Positions 33,711 to 42,075 of a DNA stretch of 64,000 bases are shown here, in pieces; position 1 is the first letter of the stretch; the number at the start of each line of letters is the position of its first letter. Origin of the DNA: JBOFIQ01 sp051654905 (GTDB taxonomy: Bacteria > Actinomycetota > Actinomycetes > Propionibacteriales > Propionibacteriaceae). Location of the stretch: NCBI GenBank assembly GCA_051654905.1, contig JBOFYY010000159.1, forward strand, positions 1 through 64,000, given 5' to 3'. Both the position numbers and the translations under genes were made by a program. The notes beneath the pieces are model-generated. The model was not told where the DNA came from. It was given only the letters and a program-made list of their open reading frames with translations, and searched no databases.

Positions 33711-34115
33711 TTAGATGGTCCAGTTGATGCCGTCCATTAGCTGCTGGGCGGTAGCCTTCATCGTCTTGTCACCAATTTTGATGGTGTATTCGCCAGTGAC
33801 AGGATCTTTGGCGTTTAGCGCAAAGTTTGATTGGCACTTGCCTTTGGTAGATGACTCAAATGCGTCAATTAGCTTGCCAGTGTCAGCGGTGCTGCCGTCA
33901 GGAGCTAGTAGCGTGACTACATCTCCTATATTGAAAGCATTTCCGGTCTCGCAATCAGCGCCAGTCATCGGGTAGGTGAGTACTCCGGAAGAAGCTACAA
34001 TCGGCGGGAGCGATGCGTTAGTAGCAGTAGTTTCTTTGGCGCTATCGGCGTTAGAGCAGCCTGACATAGCAATGATTAGGGTGGCAGCGGCCACGGCGGT
34101 CAGCTTAGTATTCAC
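33711..34115 (-). CDS. Small secreted lipoprotein
   Basis: 134 residues with a signal peptide (KLTAVAAATLIIAMSGC) ending in a lipobox Cys at 20. The mature part (about 25-134) has two Cys (C55, C93) that could form a disulfide, and a small beta-rich region without a recognised domain. The ATG is at 34115. Divergent from the amino-acid permease gene, with no clear functional link. Confidence 0.8.
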   Translation of the reverse strand: MNTKLTAVAAATLIIAMSGCSNADSAKETTATNASLPPIVASSGVLTYPMTGADCETGNAFNIGDVVTLLAPDGSTADTGKLIDAFESSTKGKCQSNFALNAKDPVTGEYTIKIGDKTMKATAQQLMDGINWTI

Positions 34116-34320
34116 GAGATCTTATCGTGTCACCTTATAGCGATAAGAAAAACTCGTAACCTGTTATCGCAAAGAAATCTTGTGTGGTATAGAGCCGCGT
34201 TAGGTAACGTTTTGGTCGCAGCGTGACCACTATGTGGGATTTAGGTCTTATATGTTGCAATTGTGTCGTGTCATGGGAACTTTTGTCTCTAGATTCAAAC
34301 GATCGTGAAAAGGAGATCCA

Positions 34321-35766
34321 ATGACCGATCCAACCACTAATGACACATCTCGAGCCCAAGGTGGGCTTCAGCGGGGATTAACCACCGGCCAAATTTCGAT
34401 GATTGGCCTTTCAGGTGCGCTAGGCACCGGTCTTTTCCTTGGTTCTGGTTCCATGATCAAACTTGCAGGTCCAGCTATTATCCTCAGCTACACATTGACA
34501 GGATTGCTAGCTCTTATTGTTATTTGGGCGCTGGCAGAGATGACAACTAAGCATCCGGTAGCCGGCGGTTTTGGTGCTTCAGCTCAGGCATATCTAGGGC
34601 CATTAGGAGGGTTCCTGACTCGCTGGAACTCGGCTCTAGTTATGTGCATTGCTGTTGGAGCAGAAGTCACAGCTGGGGCGGCATACTTACGCTTCTGGTG
34701 GCCAGAGCTAAATATGTTCGTCGGAACAGTGCTTTGTTCTGCGATTCTAGTAGCTATTAATTTGGCGACAGTTAAATTCTATGGAGCATCTGAATACTGG
34801 TTCTCCATGATCAAAGTTGTTGTTGTGCTTGCTTTTATTTTATTGGGAATCTGGTTACTTTTCGTTGGTACAGAAAGTAGTCCAGCTCCAGGTCTTTCAC
34901 ATCTGACTATGCACGGAGGCTTTGCACCTAACGGAACTTGGAGCGTTTTCGCAGCAGCTATTCTTGCTATCTTTTCTTTCGGGGGCGCCGAGAATGTTTC
35001 GGTGACAGCTGCGGAATCACAAAATCCTGAAAAGGATATCCCCAAGGCAGCTAATGCCATGATCTTCCGACTTATCATCTTCTATGTTGGCGCTATCGCA
35101 ATTGTGGTAGCTCTCCAGCCTTGGACGGTTGCAGCTGGAGCTGATGGTTCAGTTGCCTCTAGTCCATTTGTGAGCGTACTTAATGCTGTTGGGATCCGTG
35201 GCGCTGCTAGTTTCATGAACTTCATTCTTATCGTAGCTGCATTGAGTGCTGGAAATGGTTGCCTCTATGCCAGTGCGCGTATGTACCACTCACTAGGAAA
35301 TGATCGCCTTGCCCCGCAATCTTTTGGTAAGACAACTAGCGAAGGCGCTCCGCGTGTGGCAGTTATGGTGTCTAGCTTGGGTATGGCGGTAGCGGCTCTT
35401 TTAGCGTTATTCCGCCCAGACGATGCTTTTCAAATTTTATTTGGAGTATTGGTATTTGGTTTGTGGTTGACCTGGTTTTTAATCATGGTTACCTATTTGG
35501 CTTTCCGAATTACTCGTAGTCGGCTGGGGCTACCAGCTGCTCCAGTCCAATTAATTGGCGGACGTATAACAGGTGGTATTGGCTTGGGAGTCCTAGTTCT
35601 GATCGCTATTGGAATGTTCTTTATCCCCAGTATCAGCATCGCTTGGACTGTAGGTGGGCCGTACCTACTCATACTTGGTATTGGATATGCGTTAGTTCGC
35701 AAGAGCCACAAAGCTGCCAATATAGAGAGCGTGCTAGATGAGGAGATTGCTAGCTACCAAAAATAG
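34321..35766 (+). CDS. APC-family amino-acid permease
   Basis: 481 residues, 12 transmembrane helices. Typical AAT-type start LTTGQISMIGLSGALGTGLFLGSGSMIKLAGPA, with the G-S/T-G substrate motif in helix 1, and the unwound helix 6 region FSFGGAENVSVTAAESQNPEKDIP. Proton-coupled uptake of amino acids is expected; specificity (for example GABA, aromatic or basic) cannot be read. AAGGAG lies directly before the ATG. Monocistronic, ending in a strong terminator. Confidence 0.93.
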   Translation: MTDPTTNDTSRAQGGLQRGLTTGQISMIGLSGALGTGLFLGSGSMIKLAGPAIILSYTLTGLLALIVIWALAEMTTKHPVAGGFGASAQAYLGPLGGFLTRWNSALVMCIAVGAEVTAGAAYLRFWWPELNMFVGTVLCSAILVAINLATVKFYGASEYWFSMIKVVVVLAFILLGIWLLFVGTESSPAPGLSHLTMHGGFAPNGTWSVFAAAILAIFSFGGAENVSVTAAESQNPEKDIPKAANAMIFRLIIFYVGAIAIVVALQPWTVAAGADGSVASSPFVSVLNAVGIRGAASFMNFILIVAALSAGNGCLYASARMYHSLGNDRLAPQSFGKTTSEGAPRVAVMVSSLGMAVAALLALFRPDDAFQILFGVLVFGLWLTWFLIMVTYLAFRITRSRLGLPAAPVQLIGGRITGGIGLGVLVLIAIGMFFIPSISIAWTVGGPYLLILGIGYALVRKSHKAANIESVLDEEIASYQK

Positions 35767-35781
35767 TCAGCTATAGCTAGG

Positions 35782-35820
35782 CTGGCGGAGTCGAGATTTC
35801 TCTTGGCTCCGCCAGTTTTA
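35782..35820 (+). terminator. Rho-independent terminator of the permease gene
   Basis: CTGGCGGAG and CTCCGCCAG form a 9-bp stem with a 16-base loop, followed by TTTTA, shortly after the permease stop. Confidence 0.85.
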
Positions 35821-35825
35821 TCTAG

Positions 35826-36905
35826 CTAGACGACGTCGCTAGCACTGCCGCGGCGCTGGAAGTTAATGCGTTTGCGGTTAAGAGCTTGGAGTCGATCGAT
35901 AACAGGAGATAGTGGACTCAGCGTTAGTGAATACCCTGGATACCAAAGCCGCTGCTGGGCAAACTTCAATTTCATTTGAGCCACGCCATAGCTATGCATA
36001 CTTGGGTCGAGACTGGCAGGTAATCCCCAGAAGTCATATTGCTGATAACCGTGTTCTTTAGCGTCAAGAAGAGAGTGCCAGTAGAAGGCGTCAGGAGCTT
36101 TAACGTCACGGTAAGGGGTTCCGTCGGGATTTAGGCGGTCGTCGCGGATACTACCTCCGAAAAGGTAATTTGTCTGGCTTCCAAAGCCTAAGAACATTCC
36201 TCCGGCTAATGCTTTTCCTTGGGATCTAGCTAAAACTAGATAGCATTCTGTGTCATAGTTATTGCCCTCTTTTAGGAGAGCCTCGTAGTAGGCGCGTGGC
36301 TGAGCTCCAAGTTTGGCGCGCTCGTTAGTAGCTGTGTGTAGAGCAAAGAAAGCATCGAAATCGTCATCTCTAGCTACGGTTACACCAAGTTTTTCCGCAG
36401 TTTTGATATTGCGACGAGCCATCTTGCTGAGATCAGCTTCCATATCTGCGATGCTGCGAGTCAGATCAGCGACGACGGTATGTTCTGGTTGTTGTGCTTT
36501 GGTGCGCAGAAAAGATCCGATACTAGTAGGGATCTGATCGAAAGATTCGGTAAGCGCATCACGTGGTAATGGCGGTTCTATCAGAATCTTCAGATCGCTA
36601 CTACGAGCTATTTTGCGAACAGCAGCTGCGAAATCTGGTAAGAGTTCAGGAGATTGAAGAACTGGACCGCGTGGTGCGTAAAGGGCAGTAACCCCGGGAG
36701 CAAGTTTCTTTCGGATAAGTTGAACCACTCCTACGGTGTGTTCTCCGTCGCTGATGCAATAGCGTAACGGTTCGTATCCTAGAACTCGCTGGGCTTCTCC
36801 ATATCCCCAACTTTGTAAAGCACTGGTATGGGTAAAGCTCGAGGAAAGTTGATTAAAATCAATAGGATTCTCGATGGGAGATAGCTGGAGCTGCATAACT
36901 GTCAT
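35826..36905 (-). CDS. FemABX-type aminoacyl/peptidoglycan bridge transferase
   Basis: 359 residues with two GNAT-like lobes. Diagnostic pieces are LQSWGYGEAQRVLGYEP near 30, the coil region TRSIADMEADLSKMARRNIKTAEKLGV and the C-terminal YQQYDFWGLPASLD. It would add amino acids from aminoacyl-tRNA to the lipid II stem peptide, forming the interpeptide bridge. This fits the MurE-like protein lacking the DAP motif, as Lys- or Orn-type walls often carry a bridge (inference). ATG 36905 or 36896. Confidence 0.9.
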   Translation of the reverse strand: MTVMQLQLSPIENPIDFNQLSSSFTHTSALQSWGYGEAQRVLGYEPLRYCISDGEHTVGVVQLIRKKLAPGVTALYAPRGPVLQSPELLPDFAAAVRKIARSSDLKILIEPPLPRDALTESFDQIPTSIGSFLRTKAQQPEHTVVADLTRSIADMEADLSKMARRNIKTAEKLGVTVARDDDFDAFFALHTATNERAKLGAQPRAYYEALLKEGNNYDTECYLVLARSQGKALAGGMFLGFGSQTNYLFGGSIRDDRLNPDGTPYRDVKAPDAFYWHSLLDAKEHGYQQYDFWGLPASLDPSMHSYGVAQMKLKFAQQRLWYPGYSLTLSPLSPVIDRLQALNRKRINFQRRGSASDVV

Positions 36906-37063
36906 AATACTTGTCTTTGAGGGAAGCTAGCGGATTAAGTAGCTTTTCTAGATACGACATGCAACATTCTTAGTATCAGGTTTTTATTATTTGACTAAGT
37001 TAAGTCCGTAATTAGATATAGGTTAAAAACCTAGCTAACTAGCGACAGGATGACTCTTTAGCG

Positions 37064-37082
37064 TAGCGTCATTATGACGCTA
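37064..37082. promoter_or_regulatory. Operator-like palindrome TAGCGTCA-TTA-TGACGCTA
   Basis: Perfect 8-3-8 inverted repeat in the 330-bp region between femX and the small ORF. It could be a regulator site for either gene. Confidence 0.4.
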
Positions 37083-37130
37083 AGTAGGCGCACTTCTGGA
37101 CGTTAAGTGCCGCTAATTTTGTAAAATCCC

Positions 37131-37159
37131 TTGTTCTTGACATCTATATATGGCAGAAT
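37131..37159 (+). promoter_or_regulatory. Putative sigma-70-type promoter of the small ORF
   Basis: TTGTTC (37131) and CAGAAT (37154) are separated by 17 bases, upstream of a short ACCCCT/AGGGGT hairpin (37180-37200) and the ORF at 37235. Weak match, low certainty. Confidence 0.3.
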
Positions 37160-37234
37160 GGAGGTAATCCCAAGACGGAACCCCTAGTAAAAACAGGGGT
37201 CGTCATCATTCATATTCGGAAGAGGTGAGTTCCC

Positions 37235-37381
37235 ATGAACACTCCGAGCAAAATGTTCGCTGATACCGCTGCTATTGGCGTTCTAGCAGTCCTTCCCCGG
37301 CTTCGGTCGCGGGACGCCTCCGGTCTTCTAGAGAACCTAGAAAAGAAGATTGGTGCCGATAAGGGGCGCGTTAACGCGTAA
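37235..37381 (+). CDS. Small protein, 48 residues, unknown
   Basis: Starts at ATG 37235 with AGAGGTGA about six bases upstream, a good ribosome site, and ends at TAA 37381. The protein begins MNTPSKMFADTAAIG and continues with a short hydrophobic stretch, an Arg-rich turn (RLRSR) and an amphipathic LLENLEKKIG helix. It has its own hairpin leader and a strong palindromic terminator, so it looks like an independent unit. Not recognised; a leader peptide or small membrane-associated peptide is possible. Confidence 0.5.
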   Translation: MNTPSKMFADTAAIGVLAVLPRLRSRDASGLLENLEKKIGADKGRVNA

Positions 37382-37437
37382 ATAGGTTTATCCCATAAGG
37401 GGGTCCCGACGACGTGACGTTACCCTTACGTTTATAG

Positions 37438-37483
37438 ACAAGCAGGTGGGGCTCACAAATATTTGTGAGCCCCACCTGCTTGT
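37438..37483. terminator. Perfect 46-bp palindrome, bidirectional terminator
   Basis: Two 23-base arms meet with no loop bases (centre at 37460/37461), between the small ORF and the convergent Ppm synthase gene. Confidence 0.8.
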
Positions 37484-37493
37484 TTAAAGAGTT

Positions 37494-38267
37494 TTAATTG
37501 ACGGTTTTATCGAAAACAGCTTTAACAGCTTTTCCGGCTTCTTTGAGCTGCTTGCCGCGATGCTGTAATCCCATCATGGTGGTGGTTTTTATAGCTTCTA
37601 CCATGACAGTTTTATTCATCTTGGAGTCGCCATGCACGCGTTCAATAAACTCAATGGGAACTTCCACAATCTTGTAGCCTTTGCGGTGGGCGTTCCAAGT
37701 TAGATCACGCTGGATTCCGTAACCCTTGCGATCGATTCTTTCAGTCATGATGTCGCGTAGTACGTCGGCTCGGAAAGCATTAAAGCCGCCTGTGATATCG
37801 CGATAAGGCATTCCTAGCATGACCTGAATGTAAACAGAACCGCCCCTAGATAGGAACTCTCGTCGTTTTGGCCAGTTTACGACGGAGCCGCCACGTATCC
37901 AGCGGGAGCCTTTCACCATATCTGCCCCAGCATCAATGGCGTCAAGAAGCAGATGAAGCTGTTCGGGCTGGTGGGAGCCGTCAGCATCGAATTCCACAAT
38001 AATCTCGTAGTCTTGATCAAGACCCCACTGGAAACTATCCAAGTAAGCAGCGCCGAGACCTTCTTTGCCCTTGCGATGATTTACGTGGATATGGTTATCG
38101 GCTGCTGCAAGCTCGTCGGCAAGCGCGCCAGTGCCATCGGGAGAGTTGTCGTCGGCAATCAAAATATGTGCCTCAGGTGCTGCATTACGCAAGCGTTCCG
38201 TGATGGGCTTAATATTCTCTACCTCATTGTAGGTAGGGATGATGACGAGCACGCGCTTATCTGTCAC
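37494..38267 (-). CDS. Polyprenol-phosphate mannose synthase (Ppm/DPM1-like GT2)
   Basis: About 257 residues of a GT2 glycosyltransferase: VIIPTYNEVENI, ADDNSPDGTG, the catalytic D-x-D in EFDADGSHQPE, and R-x-x-R/K-GYGIQRDLTWNAHRKG. It moves mannose from GDP-mannose to polyprenyl phosphate at the inner face of the membrane, supplying GT-C mannosyltransferases such as the one at 19.7 kb. The GTG at 38267 has GGAG seven bases upstream; a longer frame to 38315 is less likely. The N-terminal acyltransferase (Lnt) domain of mycobacterial Ppm1 is absent. Confidence 0.92.
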   Translation of the reverse strand: MTDKRVLVIIPTYNEVENIKPITERLRNAAPEAHILIADDNSPDGTGALADELAAADNHIHVNHRKGKEGLGAAYLDSFQWGLDQDYEIIVEFDADGSHQPEQLHLLLDAIDAGADMVKGSRWIRGGSVVNWPKRREFLSRGGSVYIQVMLGMPYRDITGGFNAFRADVLRDIMTERIDRKGYGIQRDLTWNAHRKGYKIVEVPIEFIERVHGDSKMNKTVMVEAIKTTTMMGLQHRGKQLKEAGKAVKAVFDKTVN

Positions 38268-38364
38268 GAGGTAACTCCATTCGTTCGTTATTTCTATTGT
38301 GACCTGTCGCACCAAATTCTGTGGGAAAACCCGCTAAAGCAGCAGAGGTATTAGGCTTCAAGAT

Positions 38365-39342
38365 ATGCAAGCTGTTATCTGTCATGGTTATGGGGACGTT
38401 GACGTCATGAGTTTTGACGAAGTTCCTGATCTAATTCCAGGCGTTGGTGAGATCGTAGTACGCACCGTCGCGGCAGGAGTAAATCGTGCTGATCTGCTAC
38501 AACGACAGGGATACTATCCACCGCCACAAGGAACCAGTGATGTGATGGGGTTGGAGATTTCTGGGGTAGTAGCTGCTATTGGCCCTGATGTTTCTGAGTG
38601 GCAGATAGGGCAGGAATGTGTGGCCTTGCTTGCCGGTGGCGGTTATGCCACCCAAGTTGTAGTTCCTGCTGGGCAAGTAATGATACCGCCGCCAGGAATG
38701 GATCTAGTTGCTGCTGCGGGCGTCGTTGAAGTTGCTGCCACAGTTCTTTCTAACCTTGCTGATGAACTTGCTGCTGCCAGTCGACGTGAGGTGGTTTTCC
38801 TGGCCCATGGTGGGGCTGGTGGTATCGGAACTTTTGCAATTCAATATGCGAAAGCATTGGGTGCGCGCGTTGTCGCCACTGCTGGAAATGCTCGCAATCT
38901 GGAGCATTGCTACGCTATGGGAGCTGATCTTGCACTGGATTATCACGACGATTGGGTTGCCGGGCTAAAGGAGTTCTCCAGTAAAGGTGCTGATGTCATC
39001 CTCGACATTATGGGTGCAAAATATTTACCGCTAAACGTGAAAGCGTTGGCAACTGATGGGCATCTTAGAGTTATTGGTTTGCAGGGGGGACGTAAAGGAG
39101 AGCTGGATTTATCTCAACTACTTTCCAAGAGAGCCTCTATTGCGGCTACAAGTTTGCGATACCGTTCAATTGCACAAAAAGCAGCGATTTGTCGTCGAGT
39201 AGAAGCCGAAATTTGGCCGATGTTCGCTGAAGGAAAACTGGCTCCCGGCCCGCAAACTCGCTTGCCATTAGCGCATGCAGACCAAGCGCATCGACAGCTT
39301 GATTCTGGGGAAAATCAAGGAAAGATCATCCTAGTTTCCTAG
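38365..39342 (+). CDS. NADPH:quinone oxidoreductase, MDR family
   Basis: 325 residues, zinc-free medium-chain dehydrogenase/reductase: GroES-like N-terminal domain with VNRADLLQRQGYYPPPQG and a Rossmann domain with FLAHGGAGGIGTFAIQYAK near 145-163. Close to the PIG3/TP53I3-like quinone reductases. Divergent from the Ppm synthase, upstream of the tRNA-Ser genes. ATG 38365. Confidence 0.92.
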   Translation: MQAVICHGYGDVDVMSFDEVPDLIPGVGEIVVRTVAAGVNRADLLQRQGYYPPPQGTSDVMGLEISGVVAAIGPDVSEWQIGQECVALLAGGGYATQVVVPAGQVMIPPPGMDLVAAAGVVEVAATVLSNLADELAAASRREVVFLAHGGAGGIGTFAIQYAKALGARVVATAGNARNLEHCYAMGADLALDYHDDWVAGLKEFSSKGADVILDIMGAKYLPLNVKALATDGHLRVIGLQGGRKGELDLSQLLSKRASIAATSLRYRSIAQKAAICRRVEAEIWPMFAEGKLAPGPQTRLPLAHADQAHRQLDSGENQGKIILVS

Positions 39343-39359
39343 CTGAGGGTCTTCCACTC

Positions 39360-39365
39360 TATAAT
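39360..39365 (+). promoter_or_regulatory. -10 box (TATAAT) of tRNA-Ser(UGA)
   Basis: Consensus TATAAT lies nine bases upstream of the mature tRNA 5' end. A matching -35 is not clear. Confidence 0.5.
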
Positions 39366-39374
39366 GGGAGATCT

Positions 39375-39459
39375 GGCGAGGTCGCATAGTGGCCTAGTGC
39401 AGTCGCCTTGAAAGCGACCGAACAGAAATGTTCCGTGGGTTCAAATCCCACCCTCGCCG
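39375..39459 (+). tRNA. tRNA-Ser (UGA)
   Basis: The 85-base cloverleaf has a 7-bp acceptor stem (GGCGAGG/CCTCGCC), discriminator G, anticodon loop CTTGAAA giving UGA, a long serine-type variable arm and the GTTCAAATC T-loop. CCA is not encoded. It reads UCN codons. Confidence 0.96.
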
Positions 39460-39462
39460 CGT

Positions 39463-39500
39463 AATGTGGCTCACATAGTTGATATGTGAGCCACATTTTT
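39463..39500 (+). terminator. Terminator after tRNA-Ser(UGA)
   Basis: Two 14-base arms (AATGTGGCTCACAT and complement) with a 7-base loop followed by a T-run, starting three bases after the tRNA. Confidence 0.88.
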
Positions 39501-39571
39501 CTTTCCTAAGAAGAAAGCAGGTGGCGACAATCGCCTCGGGGCGCTAGGCTTAGAGGCGAACTTCGGTTCGT

Positions 39572-39660
39572 GGAGATGTCGCCTAGTCTGGTCTATGGCG
39601 CCCGCCTGCTAAGCGGGAGAGGTTTATAGCCTCACGCGAGTTCAAATCTCGCCATCTCCG
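39572..39660 (+). tRNA. tRNA-Ser (GCU)
   Basis: The 89-base cloverleaf has acceptor GGAGATG/CATCTCC, discriminator G, anticodon loop CTGCTAA giving GCU and a long variable arm. CCA is not encoded. It decodes AGC/AGU. Lies 110 bases after tRNA-Ser(UGA) with its own terminator. Confidence 0.96.
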
Positions 39661-39664
39661 CAGA

Positions 39665-39701
39665 AAGCCTCCCACTCCTAAATTAGGGGTGGGAGGCTTC
39701 T
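39665..39701 (+). terminator. Terminator after tRNA-Ser(GCU)
   Basis: AAGCCTCCCAC and GTGGGAGGCTT form an 11-bp stem followed by a T-rich stretch; between the tRNA and the convergent siderophore operon end, so possibly bidirectional. Confidence 0.85.
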
Positions 39702-39717
39702 TATTGCTAGCAGTAGC

Positions 39718-42075
39718 CTACTTAGAACTTATGGGGTTGCTAAGCAAACCAGCTTTTTGAAGCCCGCTGCTTTGATCTGATAGATCAAGCATGTGTCGGT
39801 TATTGCGGAGCTGGAGTCTATTGAGACATGAAAGCTCGAACTCGTTATCAAATAGTCCTAACCATGCTGCGTCAGGATAATGGTCGAGATAGTTTTCCAG
39901 GCACTGACGAACCGTAGACCAGAATGCTTCCTCGGTAAGTAGATTGTCTTGTGCCATTAGTGGGGCAAGGAATCTGAAGAAACAGTCGAAAACATCTGTA
40001 AAGACACAGAGCGCGACTTCATTACTGGGAGTAGTTGCGTAGATTCGATCAACGCCAGCTGGTAGTAGCGGCGCTACTGGTCCGCGATCAGGCCGGGCTG
40101 GATCGCTAGTAACTAGCACTGCGATCTCTTCGCCGATGTCCTTCATTATGACCCGGTCAACTAACCCATTTCGTAAAACGAGAATGACATTTTCTCCATG
40201 TGGCATGAAAGCTAATCGATAAGTTGCCAAGCAGTGAACAACTGGTATCAGATAGGCGTCAAGATATTTCTGTAACCACTGCTGAGCAGATTCTCCACAG
40301 CGTTCGATTAGCTGCGAAACAAAAGAAATACCATCGTTATCGCGGTGGAGGAGAGCGGCCATAGTGGCGAGTTCTTCCCCATCGGCTAGCTGCGCTACCG
40401 GGGATTCTCGCCACAGACCAGAAAGCATCTTACGATAGGGAGATCCGGGTGCAGTGGCTGCCGTATATAGCGGAGAGCGGTATCCGACAGCGCAGACTTC
40501 CCGAATCAAACCCACCCGGCTTTCTTGGAGTTGCTCGTCATCGGCAAAGAGGTTTGTTAACCACTCATTGATGGCGGGCGTGTCTTTCATATATTCAGCA
40601 GAAAGGCCACGCATGAATCCCATATTCACTACGGAGAGTGCAGTTTTTGCGTAGAACTTCTGTGGATGAGAGATGTTGAAGAAAGTTCGCAAAGATTGTT
40701 GAGCACGGAAAAGATCCTCTCCAGCGCCAAGTAATACGATCTCATTACGGGCTACTTCTGCAGCAAAGGACTGCAAAACTTTGTGTTCTACCTGCCATGG
40801 ATGTGCCGGCATCACAAAATAGTCGTCAGGGCAGAGTCCTCTATCCTGCAGCACAGATGTAATAGAGGATTGCTCAGTTGCAGACCACTGGCTATCCCAT
40901 AAAGTTTGGTAACTCATAGTACTGATCGCAGAAAAATGGGCACAAGATCGAGAAACTGCCAGCCATTGTAATGGCAGATCTTGTCCAGATTCAGGTGCGT
41001 AACTGGCAAGATCACTAGCTCCCATGCCATGACGTCCGCTATTGGCAACAAAACAAGGATGTCCTTCGGTCATAGCCGACTCGATACGTTGGAATGCTGC
41101 TGCCTGGTTAAGCGGACGTTGGAAAGAATCTAGACTGTAGGCTAAAGATTTAGCGCTAGGTCCAGTGCGTTCCAACTTGACTGCTAATGATGCCAAAGTT
41201 GCTTGGATTTCTTCTAAATAGAGCGGAAGTAAATCGTCGGTTAGCGGTAACCGAGAACGAAGATTGATGATGAGATCGCTGGTTCTAGGTTCGTGTGATG
41301 CTAGTTCTGCTGCAGGACAGTATTCGATACTGGCTGGATCAACAGCCCAATGATCAAGCAAATGAGAAGTAGCAGTAAAGGCTATGTAGCCACCGTCGTC
41401 GAGAGAAATCTGATACCGATCATTGTGAGAAGTCGGTTCTAGTAGTCGCTCGTGGCTGAACTCTCCTAAAAGTTTTGCACAAAGATGACGTTCTGCTTTG
41501 CCAAAAATCTCAGAGGAAAGATGAGAAGCTGCTCCTTTGAAAGCACGACGATCAACGATGCTCAGTAAAGCGCGTTTACTGGGTTTCCCTTCGCCTTGCT
41601 GAAGATCTACTTCGCGGATTGCTTGGAAACCAGCCCGGGCGTTGAGTACATGAATTGCGGTATTGCTAGCGTCAGGTTCTACGACGACCCGCTGCGCACC
41701 ATAATGATCGAAAGCATGCGACAAAACAGCTTTCATAACGATCAACGAAAACCCCGATATGGGAGCTGCGGTAGGTGGTCCAACGAAAAGATGCATCCCG
41801 ATATCGCCTTGGCGAATCTCAGCTATATCAGCTAGCGGCGAGCCGAACGGATCATAGAGTTCGGTAAGGAATAACGGTTCGCCAGTAACTGAATCTACCC
41901 CCAATAGGGCATCATGTCCGGGCGTGTTAGCTAGCTGAGTATATTCGTTTGATACGTCAGCTAAACTAGCTTCTCCCATACCCCAAAAATGACCTCGCGG
42001 TTGAGTGAACCAACGATGAAGAAGGTCAGCATCAGCTATGGGGTCAACCTGGTGGAAGTGGAATTGTTGCCTCAT
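39718..42075 (-). CDS. desD: NIS siderophore synthetase (DesD-like) with fused N-terminal acyltransferase
   Basis: 785 residues, longer than stand-alone DesD (about 600). Residues about 1-180 form a GNAT domain (GHFWGM ... GDIGMHLFVGPP ... RVVVEPDASN) homologous to the separate DesC in this operon. The rest is IucA/IucC: GHPCFVANSGRHGMG near 340, HPWQVEHK near 420 and the FhuF-like C-terminus with AFMPHGENVILVLRNG. It joins N-hydroxy-N-acyl diamines by ATP-dependent amide formation to make a hydroxamate siderophore. The start overlaps the desB stop as ATGA. It is the last gene of the operon. Confidence 0.92.
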   Translation of the reverse strand: MRQQFHFHQVDPIADADLLHRWFTQPRGHFWGMGEASLADVSNEYTQLANTPGHDALLGVDSVTGEPLFLTELYDPFGSPLADIAEIRQGDIGMHLFVGPPTAAPISGFSLIVMKAVLSHAFDHYGAQRVVVEPDASNTAIHVLNARAGFQAIREVDLQQGEGKPSKRALLSIVDRRAFKGAASHLSSEIFGKAERHLCAKLLGEFSHERLLEPTSHNDRYQISLDDGGYIAFTATSHLLDHWAVDPASIEYCPAAELASHEPRTSDLIINLRSRLPLTDDLLPLYLEEIQATLASLAVKLERTGPSAKSLAYSLDSFQRPLNQAAAFQRIESAMTEGHPCFVANSGRHGMGASDLASYAPESGQDLPLQWLAVSRSCAHFSAISTMSYQTLWDSQWSATEQSSITSVLQDRGLCPDDYFVMPAHPWQVEHKVLQSFAAEVARNEIVLLGAGEDLFRAQQSLRTFFNISHPQKFYAKTALSVVNMGFMRGLSAEYMKDTPAINEWLTNLFADDEQLQESRVGLIREVCAVGYRSPLYTAATAPGSPYRKMLSGLWRESPVAQLADGEELATMAALLHRDNDGISFVSQLIERCGESAQQWLQKYLDAYLIPVVHCLATYRLAFMPHGENVILVLRNGLVDRVIMKDIGEEIAVLVTSDPARPDRGPVAPLLPAGVDRIYATTPSNEVALCVFTDVFDCFFRFLAPLMAQDNLLTEEAFWSTVRQCLENYLDHYPDAAWLGLFDNEFELSCLNRLQLRNNRHMLDLSDQSSGLQKAGLLSNPISSK

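Noticed and set aside
37019..37033. TAGGTTAAAAACCTA as an iron box
   Set aside because: The half-sites resemble an IdeR box, but the centre is two bases too short and no iron gene follows.
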